From the NCBI RefSeq assembly GCF_028736155.1, contig NZ_CP117879.1, forward strand, positions 1,612,001 to 1,676,000: a DNA stretch of 64,000 nt, read 5' to 3'. The notes under the pieces were generated by a model. That model was not told where the DNA came from. It saw only the letters and a list, made by a program, of their open reading frames with translations, and did no database searches. Source of the stretch: Flavobacterium sp. KACC 22763 (GTDB lineage: Bacteria > Bacteroidota > Bacteroidia > Flavobacteriales > Flavobacteriaceae). Shown in pieces: positions 43,195 to 52,289 of the stretch. The position numbers and the translations under genes were made by a program. Positions within the stretch are counted from its first letter, which is position 1. Each line of letters begins with the position of its first letter.

Positions 43195-44993
43195 TGAGTG
43201 CTTCAACAGAAATAAAAAGTGGCGGAATCGCAACATTTGTCGTAAAAGTCGACGGCTCACCTATAGCCGACGAACTAAGCGTGCTTTCTGTTCATATAGA
43301 AAAAAAAGTAAACCGAATTGCCTCTGCAAAAATTACCATTCTAGACGGAGAACCCAACACAGGTCAATTTGACGCCAGTTCTTCTTCTACTTTTGTTCCA
43401 GGCGCAGCAGTTAGCATTGAAGCAGGATATGACAGTAATAATACCGTTATTTTCTCAGGTATAATTATGAGCCAGACCATTCGCATTGATAATCTTGTAG
43501 GATCGGCTCTAGAAGTAGAATGCCGAGACAATGCTATAAAAATGATTGTAGGCCGAAAAAGCCTTACTTACTCCAAACAAAAAGACAGTGATATTATGTC
43601 GTCCCTTATAGGAAACTATTCGGGATTAAGCGCAGATGTTACGGCTACAAGCACAACTTGGCCAGAGCAAGTGCAATATTATGTTACAGATTGGGACTAT
43701 CTTTTGGCTCTTGCTGAGGCAAATGGACTAATAGTAACGACTTTAAATGGGAAAATTTCTGTATTTCCTCCTGATAAAACTACCTCATCGGTGCTTACCG
43801 TAACATATGGTGATACCCTGCTTGAATTTAATGCTAAATTAAGCGCTGTTACGCAATTAGGAAACGCTGCCGCAAATAGTTGGGATTTTAAAACCCAAGC
43901 TGTAGTAACGGGCAATGCTGCACCGAATGTTTCTGGAGCTGGAAATTTAACCACAAAAAAACTTTCTGAAGTTATTGGACTTTCTACGTATCAATTGCAG
44001 ACTTCAGCTCCTCTAGAAACTGCTGACTTAACCAATTGGTCCAAAGCGCAGATTATTAAAAGTGAATATTCTAAAATAATGGGTGAAGCCTCATTTCAAG
44101 GCACAAATTTAATCGACCCAGGAAAATATATGACCTTCGCCGGTGTTGGAGATCGCTTTAATGGCGATTACTTAATTGCAGGAGTTGTACATGATTTGTC
44201 ACAAGGAAACTGGGTTTCTGAAGTTTCACTGGGGCTTTCTCCACTATGGTTTACCGAAGAACCAGATGTTATGGCTCCACCCGCTTCTGGTTTAGTTCCT
44301 GGAGCAAAAGGTCTCTTTAATGCAACTGTAAAACAGATGTACGAAGATCCCGATTCTCAATATAGAGTTTTAGTCGATGTTCCTCTATTGGATCCTAAAG
44401 GCGAAGGAATTTGGGCAAGGCTTACCAATTTTTATTCGACAAGCGGAGCAGGAGCTTTCTTTATGCCTGAAGTTGGAGACGAAGTTATTCTGGGTTTTAT
44501 AAATGAAGACCCACGTTATCCGATAATACTGGGAAGTGTTTATAGCAGTACCAGCATAAAACCTTTTGCAGGTTTAGATCCAAATCAGAAAAACTCAATA
44601 AAAGCCATTGTTTCCAAATCAGGAATTTCAGTGCAATTTGATGATGAAAATAAAGTATGGACTGTTGCTACACCCAATAAAAATACCATCATCATAAGCG
44701 ATAAAGACAAGAAAATTACGATTCAGGACGAAAACAACAACAGTATTATAATGTCTAGCAGCGGTATTGATTTATCAAGTCAGAAAGATATCAATATCTC
44801 AGCAAATCAAAACGTAACCATCAAAGGAAATCAAGGTGTCAATATACAGTCAAGTGGCGGAGACGTTGCTTTGAAAGGCTTAAACATCAAAGAAAATGCC
44901 GATATGCAATACACCGCTCAAGGCGGACAAATTGCGCAAGTATCTGGAGGAATGCAATTGACATTGAAAGGTGCGATGGTTATGATTAATTAA
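43194..44993 (+). CDS. eCIS VgrG-like spike protein (Pvc8-like)
   Basis: This 599-residue spike contains gp27-like domains (about 1-370), a gp5-type OB domain (about 390-470, with VLVDVPLLDPKGEGIWARLT and FFMPEVGDEVILGFINEDPR), and a C-terminal beta-helix with repeating short strands (DINISANQNVTIKGNQGVNI). It trimerises to form the central puncturing hub. A PAAR tip gene follows after a repeat-filled gap of 133 bases. Confidence 0.95.
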   Translation: MSASTEIKSGGIATFVVKVDGSPIADELSVLSVHIEKKVNRIASAKITILDGEPNTGQFDASSSSTFVPGAAVSIEAGYDSNNTVIFSGIIMSQTIRIDNLVGSALEVECRDNAIKMIVGRKSLTYSKQKDSDIMSSLIGNYSGLSADVTATSTTWPEQVQYYVTDWDYLLALAEANGLIVTTLNGKISVFPPDKTTSSVLTVTYGDTLLEFNAKLSAVTQLGNAAANSWDFKTQAVVTGNAAPNVSGAGNLTTKKLSEVIGLSTYQLQTSAPLETADLTNWSKAQIIKSEYSKIMGEASFQGTNLIDPGKYMTFAGVGDRFNGDYLIAGVVHDLSQGNWVSEVSLGLSPLWFTEEPDVMAPPASGLVPGAKGLFNATVKQMYEDPDSQYRVLVDVPLLDPKGEGIWARLTNFYSTSGAGAFFMPEVGDEVILGFINEDPRYPIILGSVYSSTSIKPFAGLDPNQKNSIKAIVSKSGISVQFDDENKVWTVATPNKNTIIISDKDKKITIQDENNNSIIMSSSGIDLSSQKDINISANQNVTIKGNQGVNIQSSGGDVALKGLNIKENADMQYTAQGGQIAQVSGGMQLTLKGAMVMIN

Positions 44994-45003
44994 CTGATTT
45001 GTT

Positions 45004-45116
45004 GTTAATGGTTAATGGTTGATGGTTGATGGTTCATCTCCTATTATGGCTAAAAAAAGCTATGAACCAAAAACAACAAACGACAAACTATAAACTATAA
45101 ACTATAAACTATAAAC
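45004..45116. repeat. Paired heptad arrays between spike and PAAR genes
   Basis: Five tandem 7-base units, gttaatg/gttgatg variants (45004-45038), are followed by four exact aaactat units plus a partial one (45085-45116). The arrays are roughly complementary in sense (gtt-rich against aac-rich), and inner segments (ggtt..gaacc, agct..) can pair, so the gap may form a long hairpin. It is non-coding, inside the eCIS operon. Confidence 0.75.
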
Positions 45117-45126
45117 AAAAAAAACT

Positions 45127-45426
45127 ATGCCACCAGCAGCAAGACTTACAGATTTTCATCAGTGTCCAATGGTTACTCCGGGAGTACCGCCAGTTCCGCA
45201 CGTGGGTGGACCTATTGTGGGACCAGGAGCGCCAACTGTTTTAATAGCAGGATTACCAGCAGCCAAAGTTGGCGATACGTTGGTTTGTGTAGGACCACCA
45301 GATTCTATTATAAAAGGATCTGCAACGGTTATGATCTGCGGTATGCCAGCCGCAAGAATGGGAGATACAACCGCTCACGGAGGCTCAATTATGCTCGGAG
45401 CATTTAATGTGATGATCGGTGGATAA
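45127..45426 (+). CDS. eCIS PAAR tip protein (Pvc10-like)
   Basis: This 99-residue PAAR-repeat protein has the MPPAARLTDFHQCP start, glycine- and proline-rich turns and metal-ligand candidates in DFHQC, DTLVCVG and DTTAHGG. It sharpens the spike tip. The last eight bases overlap the GTG start of the gp25 gene. Confidence 0.95.
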   Translation: MPPAARLTDFHQCPMVTPGVPPVPHVGGPIVGPGAPTVLIAGLPAAKVGDTLVCVGPPDSIIKGSATVMICGMPAARMGDTTAHGGSIMLGAFNVMIGG

Positions 45427-45853
45427 TACAGCACATAATGAAACTGCCTTTTTAGGTTCAGGATGGGCATTTCCGGTGTCTTTCTCTGCAGATAATTATA
45501 TGCTGAATTTGTCTGCCAATGAAACCAATATTAACGAATCAATCAATGTTATTCTGAACACTCGCAAAGGTGAACGCACTCTTGAATCTGAATTTGGTTC
45601 AGGAATACAGCAGTTTATGTTTAGAAAAATAGATAGTACGCTCAAAGGCGAAATTATCGAAGCTATCAAGTTTGCCTTATTGCGTTACGAACCAAGAATA
45701 TTGGTGCAGGATGTAAAAGTAGCATCGACTGATATTACAAACGGAAAAATAGAAATATTGATTAGTTACATCTATTCCAAAACCAATACAAGACACAACT
45801 ATGTGTTCCCATTTTATGTAAAAGAAGGAACAAACTTAGATAAGAAAAAATGA
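45419..45853 (+). CDS. eCIS gp25-like baseplate wedge protein (Pvc9-like)
   Basis: This 144-residue gp25/GPW-family protein contains FLGSGWAFPVSFSADNYMLN, INESINVILNTRKGERTLES and EFGSGIQQFMF, the EPR-like motif region being RYEPRILVQDV. The start is taken as GTG at 45419 because the conserved N-terminal GSGWAFP lies before the first ATG. Its stop overlaps the next ATG (ATGA). Confidence 0.94.
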   Translation: MDNTAHNETAFLGSGWAFPVSFSADNYMLNLSANETNINESINVILNTRKGERTLESEFGSGIQQFMFRKIDSTLKGEIIEAIKFALLRYEPRILVQDVKVASTDITNGKIEILISYIYSKTNTRHNYVFPFYVKEGTNLDKKK

Positions 45854-48800
45854 TTTTAATTGATCAAAATAGCGCCATAAATTCTCTTAACGAAGCACTC
45901 GTTCCCAATCCGTATTTAGTAGACGGAAGAACCGAGCAAGACTGGCTGTACTTTTTGGCAGAATTTAGCAAATTGATCAATTTCTATAATGACAGCAATA
46001 CCATTCATGGCAACTGGAGTCCGTTTTTGCTAAAAGATCCCGTTTTCCTGATGGCTTCGATTTCAAAAACAAATTACAAAAAACTGCATACTGATTATAA
46101 AAACAGCTGTACCGAAATTCAAAGATTAGTCCAAAAGGTAAACGGCGGCATTCCGCATTCAAATGCTTTAAACAGTCTCTTTGACCGCATTACAGCCATC
46201 TATAAAATTATAGAGCGCTGGACACATTATATGCTAAGAAATAGCGAAATCTATGATCTTAAGACTTACATTTTACAAGAGGTAAAAACAAAATTAAGTG
46301 TTGATTTTTGGGCGATTCAATCTTTTAGAGAATATTTATGTAAATTATCTGTTGATGGTTTGTCTATTGCCTCAGCGCCTTTGCAAGATTTTAATTCTTT
46401 TGACAAAAGCATTTGGTTCATCAATAAAGATAAAACTCCTTTTTGGCAAGTTTTCGGGTTTGAAACAGAACATTCCGTTTTACAGGAAACAAGTTCAATA
46501 ACAGCATTCAGTCTGGATATTCTAACCAAAATTGGCGATAAACTATTTCAGTTTTTAGAAACCATAATTCATCATGCGGCAAAAGAATTCAAGAAATTAA
46601 ACCTTAAAAAAGGACATTTTCCAGACACCGTTCTTTTACGCTCTTTTGTAAATATTTTAAAAGTGCAACAAGATCGTATGAATGGTCTTTCTGAGAAACA
46701 TCTTGATTTTTATTATAAAGATATTCTAAAGCAGACCAGACTCCCTGCCGTTGCCGATCATACATTTTTGTGTGCCACACTCACAAAACCCACATCTGTT
46801 TTTACTTTACCAGCTGGAACTTTGTTTAATGCAGGCGTCGATGCGCAAAAGAATCCAATTCTATTTTCTTCACAGAAAAATGTAAACCTAAATCCTGCTG
46901 CGATTGCAAGCGTGCATAAGCTATCTTATCAGGATAAAAACAATGCCTCTTATAATTTGCAGACCGTTGTTAAACCGACCGAAATTCAATTAGATGCAGA
47001 AAACAAAGCCATCAGTTGGGAAACTTTTGGTTCAGATGATCTTTCTCTAAATCCTTCTCTAATCGGAATTGGATTTGCTTCGCCAATGTTATTATTGCGT
47101 GAAGGAGAAAGAACTATAAACCTGACATTGAATTTTGATTCTTCTATAGATATAAAAATGTTGCAAGAAGCCAATTATTTTTTGAGCACGCAAAAAGAAT
47201 GGCTAAAATTAGATTTAGATCCAACAGATTTTACAGCAGACGCTACAAAACAAAATACTGTTTTTACCATCAAGATAAGTCTTGATCCTACTGTAGCTGC
47301 GATCGAACCTTTTTTAGTTAATCCTGACGGACTAAAAAGTGACTGGCCGATGATGAAGATTTTGTTTCAGAATGTTCCAAATCCGCAGGAGCCTCCTAAA
47401 ATTACTTCGATAACTATTGCTTTAAAAGTAACAGGCGTTAAAACCTTTCAATTGTATAATGATTTTGGAGAATTAAATACTAAGAACCCCTTCACTCCTT
47501 TTGGGCCAATTCCGTTAGTAAATGCCAATTTTATTATTGGAAACAATGAAATATTGAGTAAACCTCTAGACAGTTTTATTGTAGAAATAGATTGGGATAA
47601 AAGACCAGCCAATTTTGAATTGTATTACAAACAATACAATGATTATCTGAAGCCACCGAGTAAAGATGATAAATCAACGCTTCTAAAAAAAATTAAAATG
47701 TTGCATCCAAGAAATCATCCTATTCTAATTCTACCCGAATTTAGAAATGCTAGCTTTATGGCATGCTTTGATGTGATGCAAGACAAATCATGGGAAAGTC
47801 TTAAAATGACAAAGATAGAGAGCAGTGATGTTGATAAGGTTTTCATTCCAGCTGACGAGGTTCCACAGCCTGTTTTTTTGTTTGACCTTGTACCTGAAAA
47901 TGCCAAAAATAATATTTTAAGTACGTCTAGCAGTTATTACGTATATTCTAAATCAGTTTCAAATTTAGATGCTACAGAAACTGATATTAAAGTATGGAAA
48001 CCCGATCCAAATATTCAAAAGGAATCTTTAAAGTTTACTGAAGAAAGTTCATCTGGATTTATAAAAATGACTTTATCAAGCCCAGAATATGGTTTTGGAT
48101 CAGAATTGTATGCCAATGTTGTGGCTAGTATTGCTTTGCAAAACGGCAATAAACTCGCAATGGCAAAAAACAAGGAAGTAAAAGATTTTATTGCTGCCGC
48201 CAATGTACCATTTGCGCCAAAAATACAAACCTTTTCTGCCATTTATAATGCTAGCGTAACCTATAAACTTGATGGCACGGCAGGAGATTATCCGTTGCAG
48301 TATTTTATTTATGCTCCTTTTTCAAACTATACTGTATTTGATAGTGCTACAGCAGATAAAACCGAGACCAATTTATTCAGTACAGAAATCATTGGGAGTT
48401 CTGAGAATGATGCTGTAAAAGGTTTTCCGCTCTATCCCTCTTTTAATTATAACGGCGCCTTATTTATCGAACTAGATAATCTGATTTGCGACAGCACTTT
48501 GAATCTCTATTTTGAATTGGCTAGAAATTCGACTGCGCTTACCAATCAGAATAGCCTTTCGTATTACTATTTAAGCGATTCTGGTTGGAAAAACATTCAG
48601 CCATTGTCGGATCAAACCAGCCAGTTTAGATGTTCTGGAATTATAGAAATTCCTATTCCGGCAGATTGCTATAATAACAATACCATAATGCCTGGAAACA
48701 AAAACTGGATTTCTATCGCCGCTATTGGAAATCTTGCTTCGTTTTCTAAAACCACTTTTATGCAAACCAACGGATTTAGTGTGCAAAGAACAGGAACTTC

Positions 48801-49572
48801 ATTTTTGACCGATACACAAAGTCCGCAAATTGATGCAAACGTGATCACTAAACCAGAAATCAAGATTCCGGAAATAGGCACGATCCTTCAGCCTTTTGCT
48901 TCATTTGGAGGAAAAGCTGCCGAAGACAAAACCGATAGAAACAAAAGAGTAAGCAATAGCATTAAAACCAAAAATAGAGCCAGCACACAAACCGATTATT
49001 ATACGCTGATTGCCGAAAATTTTGATACCGTATATTATTCAAAAGTAGTTACTAAAAAAAGTGACAATAGCACAAATGTTTATTTAGTCAAAAAAATAGC
49101 GTCAGATAACGATTCCAACGCTTTTATTCCTTTGGTAACAAATGCACTCGAAATTCAGGTAAAACAATATTTAAGCGCCAATTCATCGCCATTTATAAAC
49201 CTGAACATTTCCAATTTTAATCTAGAATATGTCACCATTAATATTTCAATTATAGTCGATCCAAACTATCAAAAAACATTGGTTAGCAAAAATGTAAATC
49301 TCGCATTAAAGAAATATTTATCGCCATGGATTACCAACTGTTCTTCTGAAATAGAAATCGACAAACCGCTTATTGATGCCAAAGTGAGCACATTTATTCA
49401 AAGTATTGAAGGAGTTCTTACGGTTGAAAATGTTTCCTTTTCTAGCTATTACATCAATCCCATTACAGGAGTGCAAACAGCTTTAAAAAGCGAAAAAAAA
49501 ACTTTAATGCCATACGGGCAGGCAACCCTTTTAGTTTCTGCCCCTAATCATAACATTTCATATCTGACATAA
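45850..49572 (+). CDS. eCIS large baseplate protein, gp6/baseplate-J type (Pvc11-like)
   Basis: This 1240-residue wedge protein has a long N-terminal helical and beta region and a C-terminal baseplate-J-like part (about 1090-1240, with ALEIQVKQYLSANSSPFINL, YVTINISIIVDPNYQKTLVS and ALKKYLSPWITNC). It forms the wedge ring around the spike hub. The size agrees with Pvc11 homologues of Bacteroidota. Its stop and the next ATG share one base, so the block is tightly coupled. Confidence 0.92.
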   Translation: MILIDQNSAINSLNEALVPNPYLVDGRTEQDWLYFLAEFSKLINFYNDSNTIHGNWSPFLLKDPVFLMASISKTNYKKLHTDYKNSCTEIQRLVQKVNGGIPHSNALNSLFDRITAIYKIIERWTHYMLRNSEIYDLKTYILQEVKTKLSVDFWAIQSFREYLCKLSVDGLSIASAPLQDFNSFDKSIWFINKDKTPFWQVFGFETEHSVLQETSSITAFSLDILTKIGDKLFQFLETIIHHAAKEFKKLNLKKGHFPDTVLLRSFVNILKVQQDRMNGLSEKHLDFYYKDILKQTRLPAVADHTFLCATLTKPTSVFTLPAGTLFNAGVDAQKNPILFSSQKNVNLNPAAIASVHKLSYQDKNNASYNLQTVVKPTEIQLDAENKAISWETFGSDDLSLNPSLIGIGFASPMLLLREGERTINLTLNFDSSIDIKMLQEANYFLSTQKEWLKLDLDPTDFTADATKQNTVFTIKISLDPTVAAIEPFLVNPDGLKSDWPMMKILFQNVPNPQEPPKITSITIALKVTGVKTFQLYNDFGELNTKNPFTPFGPIPLVNANFIIGNNEILSKPLDSFIVEIDWDKRPANFELYYKQYNDYLKPPSKDDKSTLLKKIKMLHPRNHPILILPEFRNASFMACFDVMQDKSWESLKMTKIESSDVDKVFIPADEVPQPVFLFDLVPENAKNNILSTSSSYYVYSKSVSNLDATETDIKVWKPDPNIQKESLKFTEESSSGFIKMTLSSPEYGFGSELYANVVASIALQNGNKLAMAKNKEVKDFIAAANVPFAPKIQTFSAIYNASVTYKLDGTAGDYPLQYFIYAPFSNYTVFDSATADKTETNLFSTEIIGSSENDAVKGFPLYPSFNYNGALFIELDNLICDSTLNLYFELARNSTALTNQNSLSYYYLSDSGWKNIQPLSDQTSQFRCSGIIEIPIPADCYNNNTIMPGNKNWISIAAIGNLASFSKTTFMQTNGFSVQRTGTSFLTDTQSPQIDANVITKPEIKIPEIGTILQPFASFGGKAAEDKTDRNKRVSNSIKTKNRASTQTDYYTLIAENFDTVYYSKVVTKKSDNSTNVYLVKKIASDNDSNAFIPLVTNALEIQVKQYLSANSSPFINLNISNFNLEYVTINISIIVDPNYQKTLVSKNVNLALKKYLSPWITNCSSEIEIDKPLIDAKVSTFIQSIEGVLTVENVSFSSYYINPITGVQTALKSEKKTLMPYGQATLLVSAPNHNISYLT

Positions 49573-52289
49573 TGGATACCAATAATCAAATAACAAAAAC
49601 ACAGCTTCCGCCGCATCAGGATTTTAATTTCCTGAAAGACGAGGCTATTGATTATATCCAAAATCATATTGGCACAGAATGGACCAACTTTAACCCAAGT
49701 GATCCAGGAATGACTATACTGGATCAGGTATGTTATGCGCTTACTGAATTAGGTTATTGTACCGATTTTTCTATTCCGGATATTTTGACCGATTCTACAG
49801 GGAAAATGGAAATGGAAAATCAGTTTTACCTTCCGTATAAAATCTTGACTACTTCGCCTTATACCATTGATGATTATAAAAAATATATCATTGATGGGAT
49901 CGAAGAAGTTTATAATGCCGAAATTACAACCTACAATGATAATCTTCTGCCCTTTAGCAGAGTTTATCAAGTGTATCTGTATATAAATCCCGACATTACC
50001 GATAGCATTCAACGCAATACTATTTGTAAATCAACATTTTATTACCTTAATCAAAGCCGAAATATTGGCGAACTTTTTAATATGCCAATTGCGCTGCAGC
50101 CTCAGAATTGTTTAATTGGCGGAAAAATTGAAATTGAAAAAGACGCAGACGAACAAACTGTTTTATTGGAACTGCAAGGCAAACTTCGCACTTATATTTT
50201 TCCAAAAATAGCTCAGGTAAATTACGATACTCTAGAAGAAAACGGATATAATGCTGCAGAAATATATGATGGACCTTATCTTAAAAATGGCTGGATTCTA
50301 AATGAATCTATATTAGATAAAAAAGATACTCTCAAAACTATTGATCTAATTCCAGTAATTGAGTCTGTAGCTGGCATTATTTCAGTTTCAGGGCTTCAGC
50401 TTTATCAAAATCAAAATATTGTTCAGGCACTGCAATCAACTATAAATCAAATAATATTTATAGATATTCTAGCTTCTTACAGTGAGAAAAAACTACAGCT
50501 AATCTGCAACGGAAAAGAAGTGCAAACAGATGCTTTAAGTCCATTGCAAATTAATCTCACCAAATATCAGGAAACAGCGATAAGTTTAAATAACAAGCCA
50601 GCGATAAAATTACCAAAAAGCAGTTTCAGAGACATTAACAGCTATTATTCTATTCAAAATACGTTTCCCCAGCAATATGGCATTGGCGACGATAAAATCG
50701 AAGATGATTCTGCACCTATACAAGTGGCACAATCACGTCAGCTAAAAGGCTATTTAACTTTATTTGATCAGGTTTTGGCCAATCAGTTTTCGCAATTGGC
50801 CAATGTTTCAAAACTATTTTCTTTTACCAATTCTGTATGCGGTTCGCCTTCAGACAAAGATGCTTTTTATGCGCTAAAAGATAAGTACGAGAAAAAACAT
50901 TTAGAATATCCTGTTCCATACAAAATGTTTTCTCCAAGCTATTTTTATCAGTCGCTGTACAATGTTCCTCATATCAAACCTTTATTAAAAAATAACAATG
51001 TCTTTGAATACACTTATGGCGAAGAAAATAAAAAAGAACTGAAAGAAAAAAGCTGGCTAGAATATCAGCAGGATCCTTACAATGCTTACATCTTTGGAAT
51101 GATGAAAATCATGGAGGAAGAAGATGTCAATTTTGAACGAAGAAATTCAATACTAGATCATCTGCTTGCCAGACATGGCGAATCGCCTAAAGTTATCGAT
51201 GCCCTAATTGATGGCACAATTTATACTGGAAATAAGAAAAAAGATCAGATCATTTTGAAGAGCTTGTATCTGCAAAACCTCGATTTATTAACCTATAACA
51301 GAATAAAAGCTTACAATTTTCTGACTGCTTCAAAAATAGCCCAGATTAATAATCTCAATATTAAAAATGATCATTACGATCACATAAATGAAAACACGTC
51401 TGATTTTATTTTTAAATCAGAACATCTTAATAAAAAAGAAAAATTAAGCAAAACTGATTGCAGCAATTTTTCGGGTTTTGAGTTAAAACTGAATTTACTT
51501 TTCGGTTTAAAAAATATATACAACAATTTTATTACGACTCAATTTGACACTTCCCAGAGTTCTATTGAAGACCAACTGAACGCCAATAAAACAATACAAA
51601 AAGTATATTGGTTTAAAGAAAATAGAAAAGGAAGCATCTTTATTGAAACCTCTATTCTGTTAAGTCAACTGAAATATAATTTTGAAATAATAAAGCAAAG
51701 TAATAGTTTAAGTTATAACATTCAAAATATTAATTTTCAATCAACAAGCAACATAAATTACATTTTAAATAATGCCGATCAAACTGTTTTAGATGCTCAG
51801 TTTCAAAGTGGTTATTTAGAATTTGCTACCGAGAAATATCTTTTGGTTTCTGGCGATTCGCAAACGGTAACGACTCCAGATTATACAAAAAGTAAATTAT
51901 CCGATTACGCATTTCGTATTACAGTTTCTTCTGGAAACGGAATCATTACAATCAATGACGAACTTTTTAAGAAAAATGCAATCTTACTATTTCCTGATTT
52001 TATTCCTGAATTACAAACTCCAGAATTCAAAAAACGCTTAAAACTATTTCTTTCGATATGCCTTCCGACAAGCATAAAATGCGAATGCCTGTTTGTAAGT
52101 GTTCAAGAACTAGAAACTCTGATTCCTAGTTACAGTACTTGGCATGACAGCTTGCGTTTTAAGAACACTCAAGATTTATTGAATAAACAGGAAAATAATT
52201 TAGAAACGGCAAATCCTGAGATTTCTTCAGTGAATTTGATCAATAGTTTAACCTCAATTTTAGGAACGAAAAATGGAAGAAATAAATAG
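49572..52289 (+). CDS. eCIS baseplate protein (Pvc12-like)
   Basis: This 905-residue protein has an N-terminal DFNFLKDEAIDYIQNHIG / WTNFNPSDPGMTILDQVCYA stretch, the hallmark of Pvc12-like and baseplate-J-related proteins that assemble with Pvc11. The central region has AQSRQLKGYLTLFDQVLANQ; the C-terminal third is lysine- and asparagine-rich. It overlaps the tape-measure gene by 17 bases. Confidence 0.9.
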   Translation: MDTNNQITKTQLPPHQDFNFLKDEAIDYIQNHIGTEWTNFNPSDPGMTILDQVCYALTELGYCTDFSIPDILTDSTGKMEMENQFYLPYKILTTSPYTIDDYKKYIIDGIEEVYNAEITTYNDNLLPFSRVYQVYLYINPDITDSIQRNTICKSTFYYLNQSRNIGELFNMPIALQPQNCLIGGKIEIEKDADEQTVLLELQGKLRTYIFPKIAQVNYDTLEENGYNAAEIYDGPYLKNGWILNESILDKKDTLKTIDLIPVIESVAGIISVSGLQLYQNQNIVQALQSTINQIIFIDILASYSEKKLQLICNGKEVQTDALSPLQINLTKYQETAISLNNKPAIKLPKSSFRDINSYYSIQNTFPQQYGIGDDKIEDDSAPIQVAQSRQLKGYLTLFDQVLANQFSQLANVSKLFSFTNSVCGSPSDKDAFYALKDKYEKKHLEYPVPYKMFSPSYFYQSLYNVPHIKPLLKNNNVFEYTYGEENKKELKEKSWLEYQQDPYNAYIFGMMKIMEEEDVNFERRNSILDHLLARHGESPKVIDALIDGTIYTGNKKKDQIILKSLYLQNLDLLTYNRIKAYNFLTASKIAQINNLNIKNDHYDHINENTSDFIFKSEHLNKKEKLSKTDCSNFSGFELKLNLLFGLKNIYNNFITTQFDTSQSSIEDQLNANKTIQKVYWFKENRKGSIFIETSILLSQLKYNFEIIKQSNSLSYNIQNINFQSTSNINYILNNADQTVLDAQFQSGYLEFATEKYLLVSGDSQTVTTPDYTKSKLSDYAFRITVSSGNGIITINDELFKKNAILLFPDFIPELQTPEFKKRLKLFLSICLPTSIKCECLFVSVQELETLIPSYSTWHDSLRFKNTQDLLNKQENNLETANPEISSVNLINSLTSILGTKNGRNK

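Noticed and set aside
45004..45116. CRISPR-like array
   Set aside because: Units are only 7 bases with no spacers, and no cas genes are present; simple tandem repeats.
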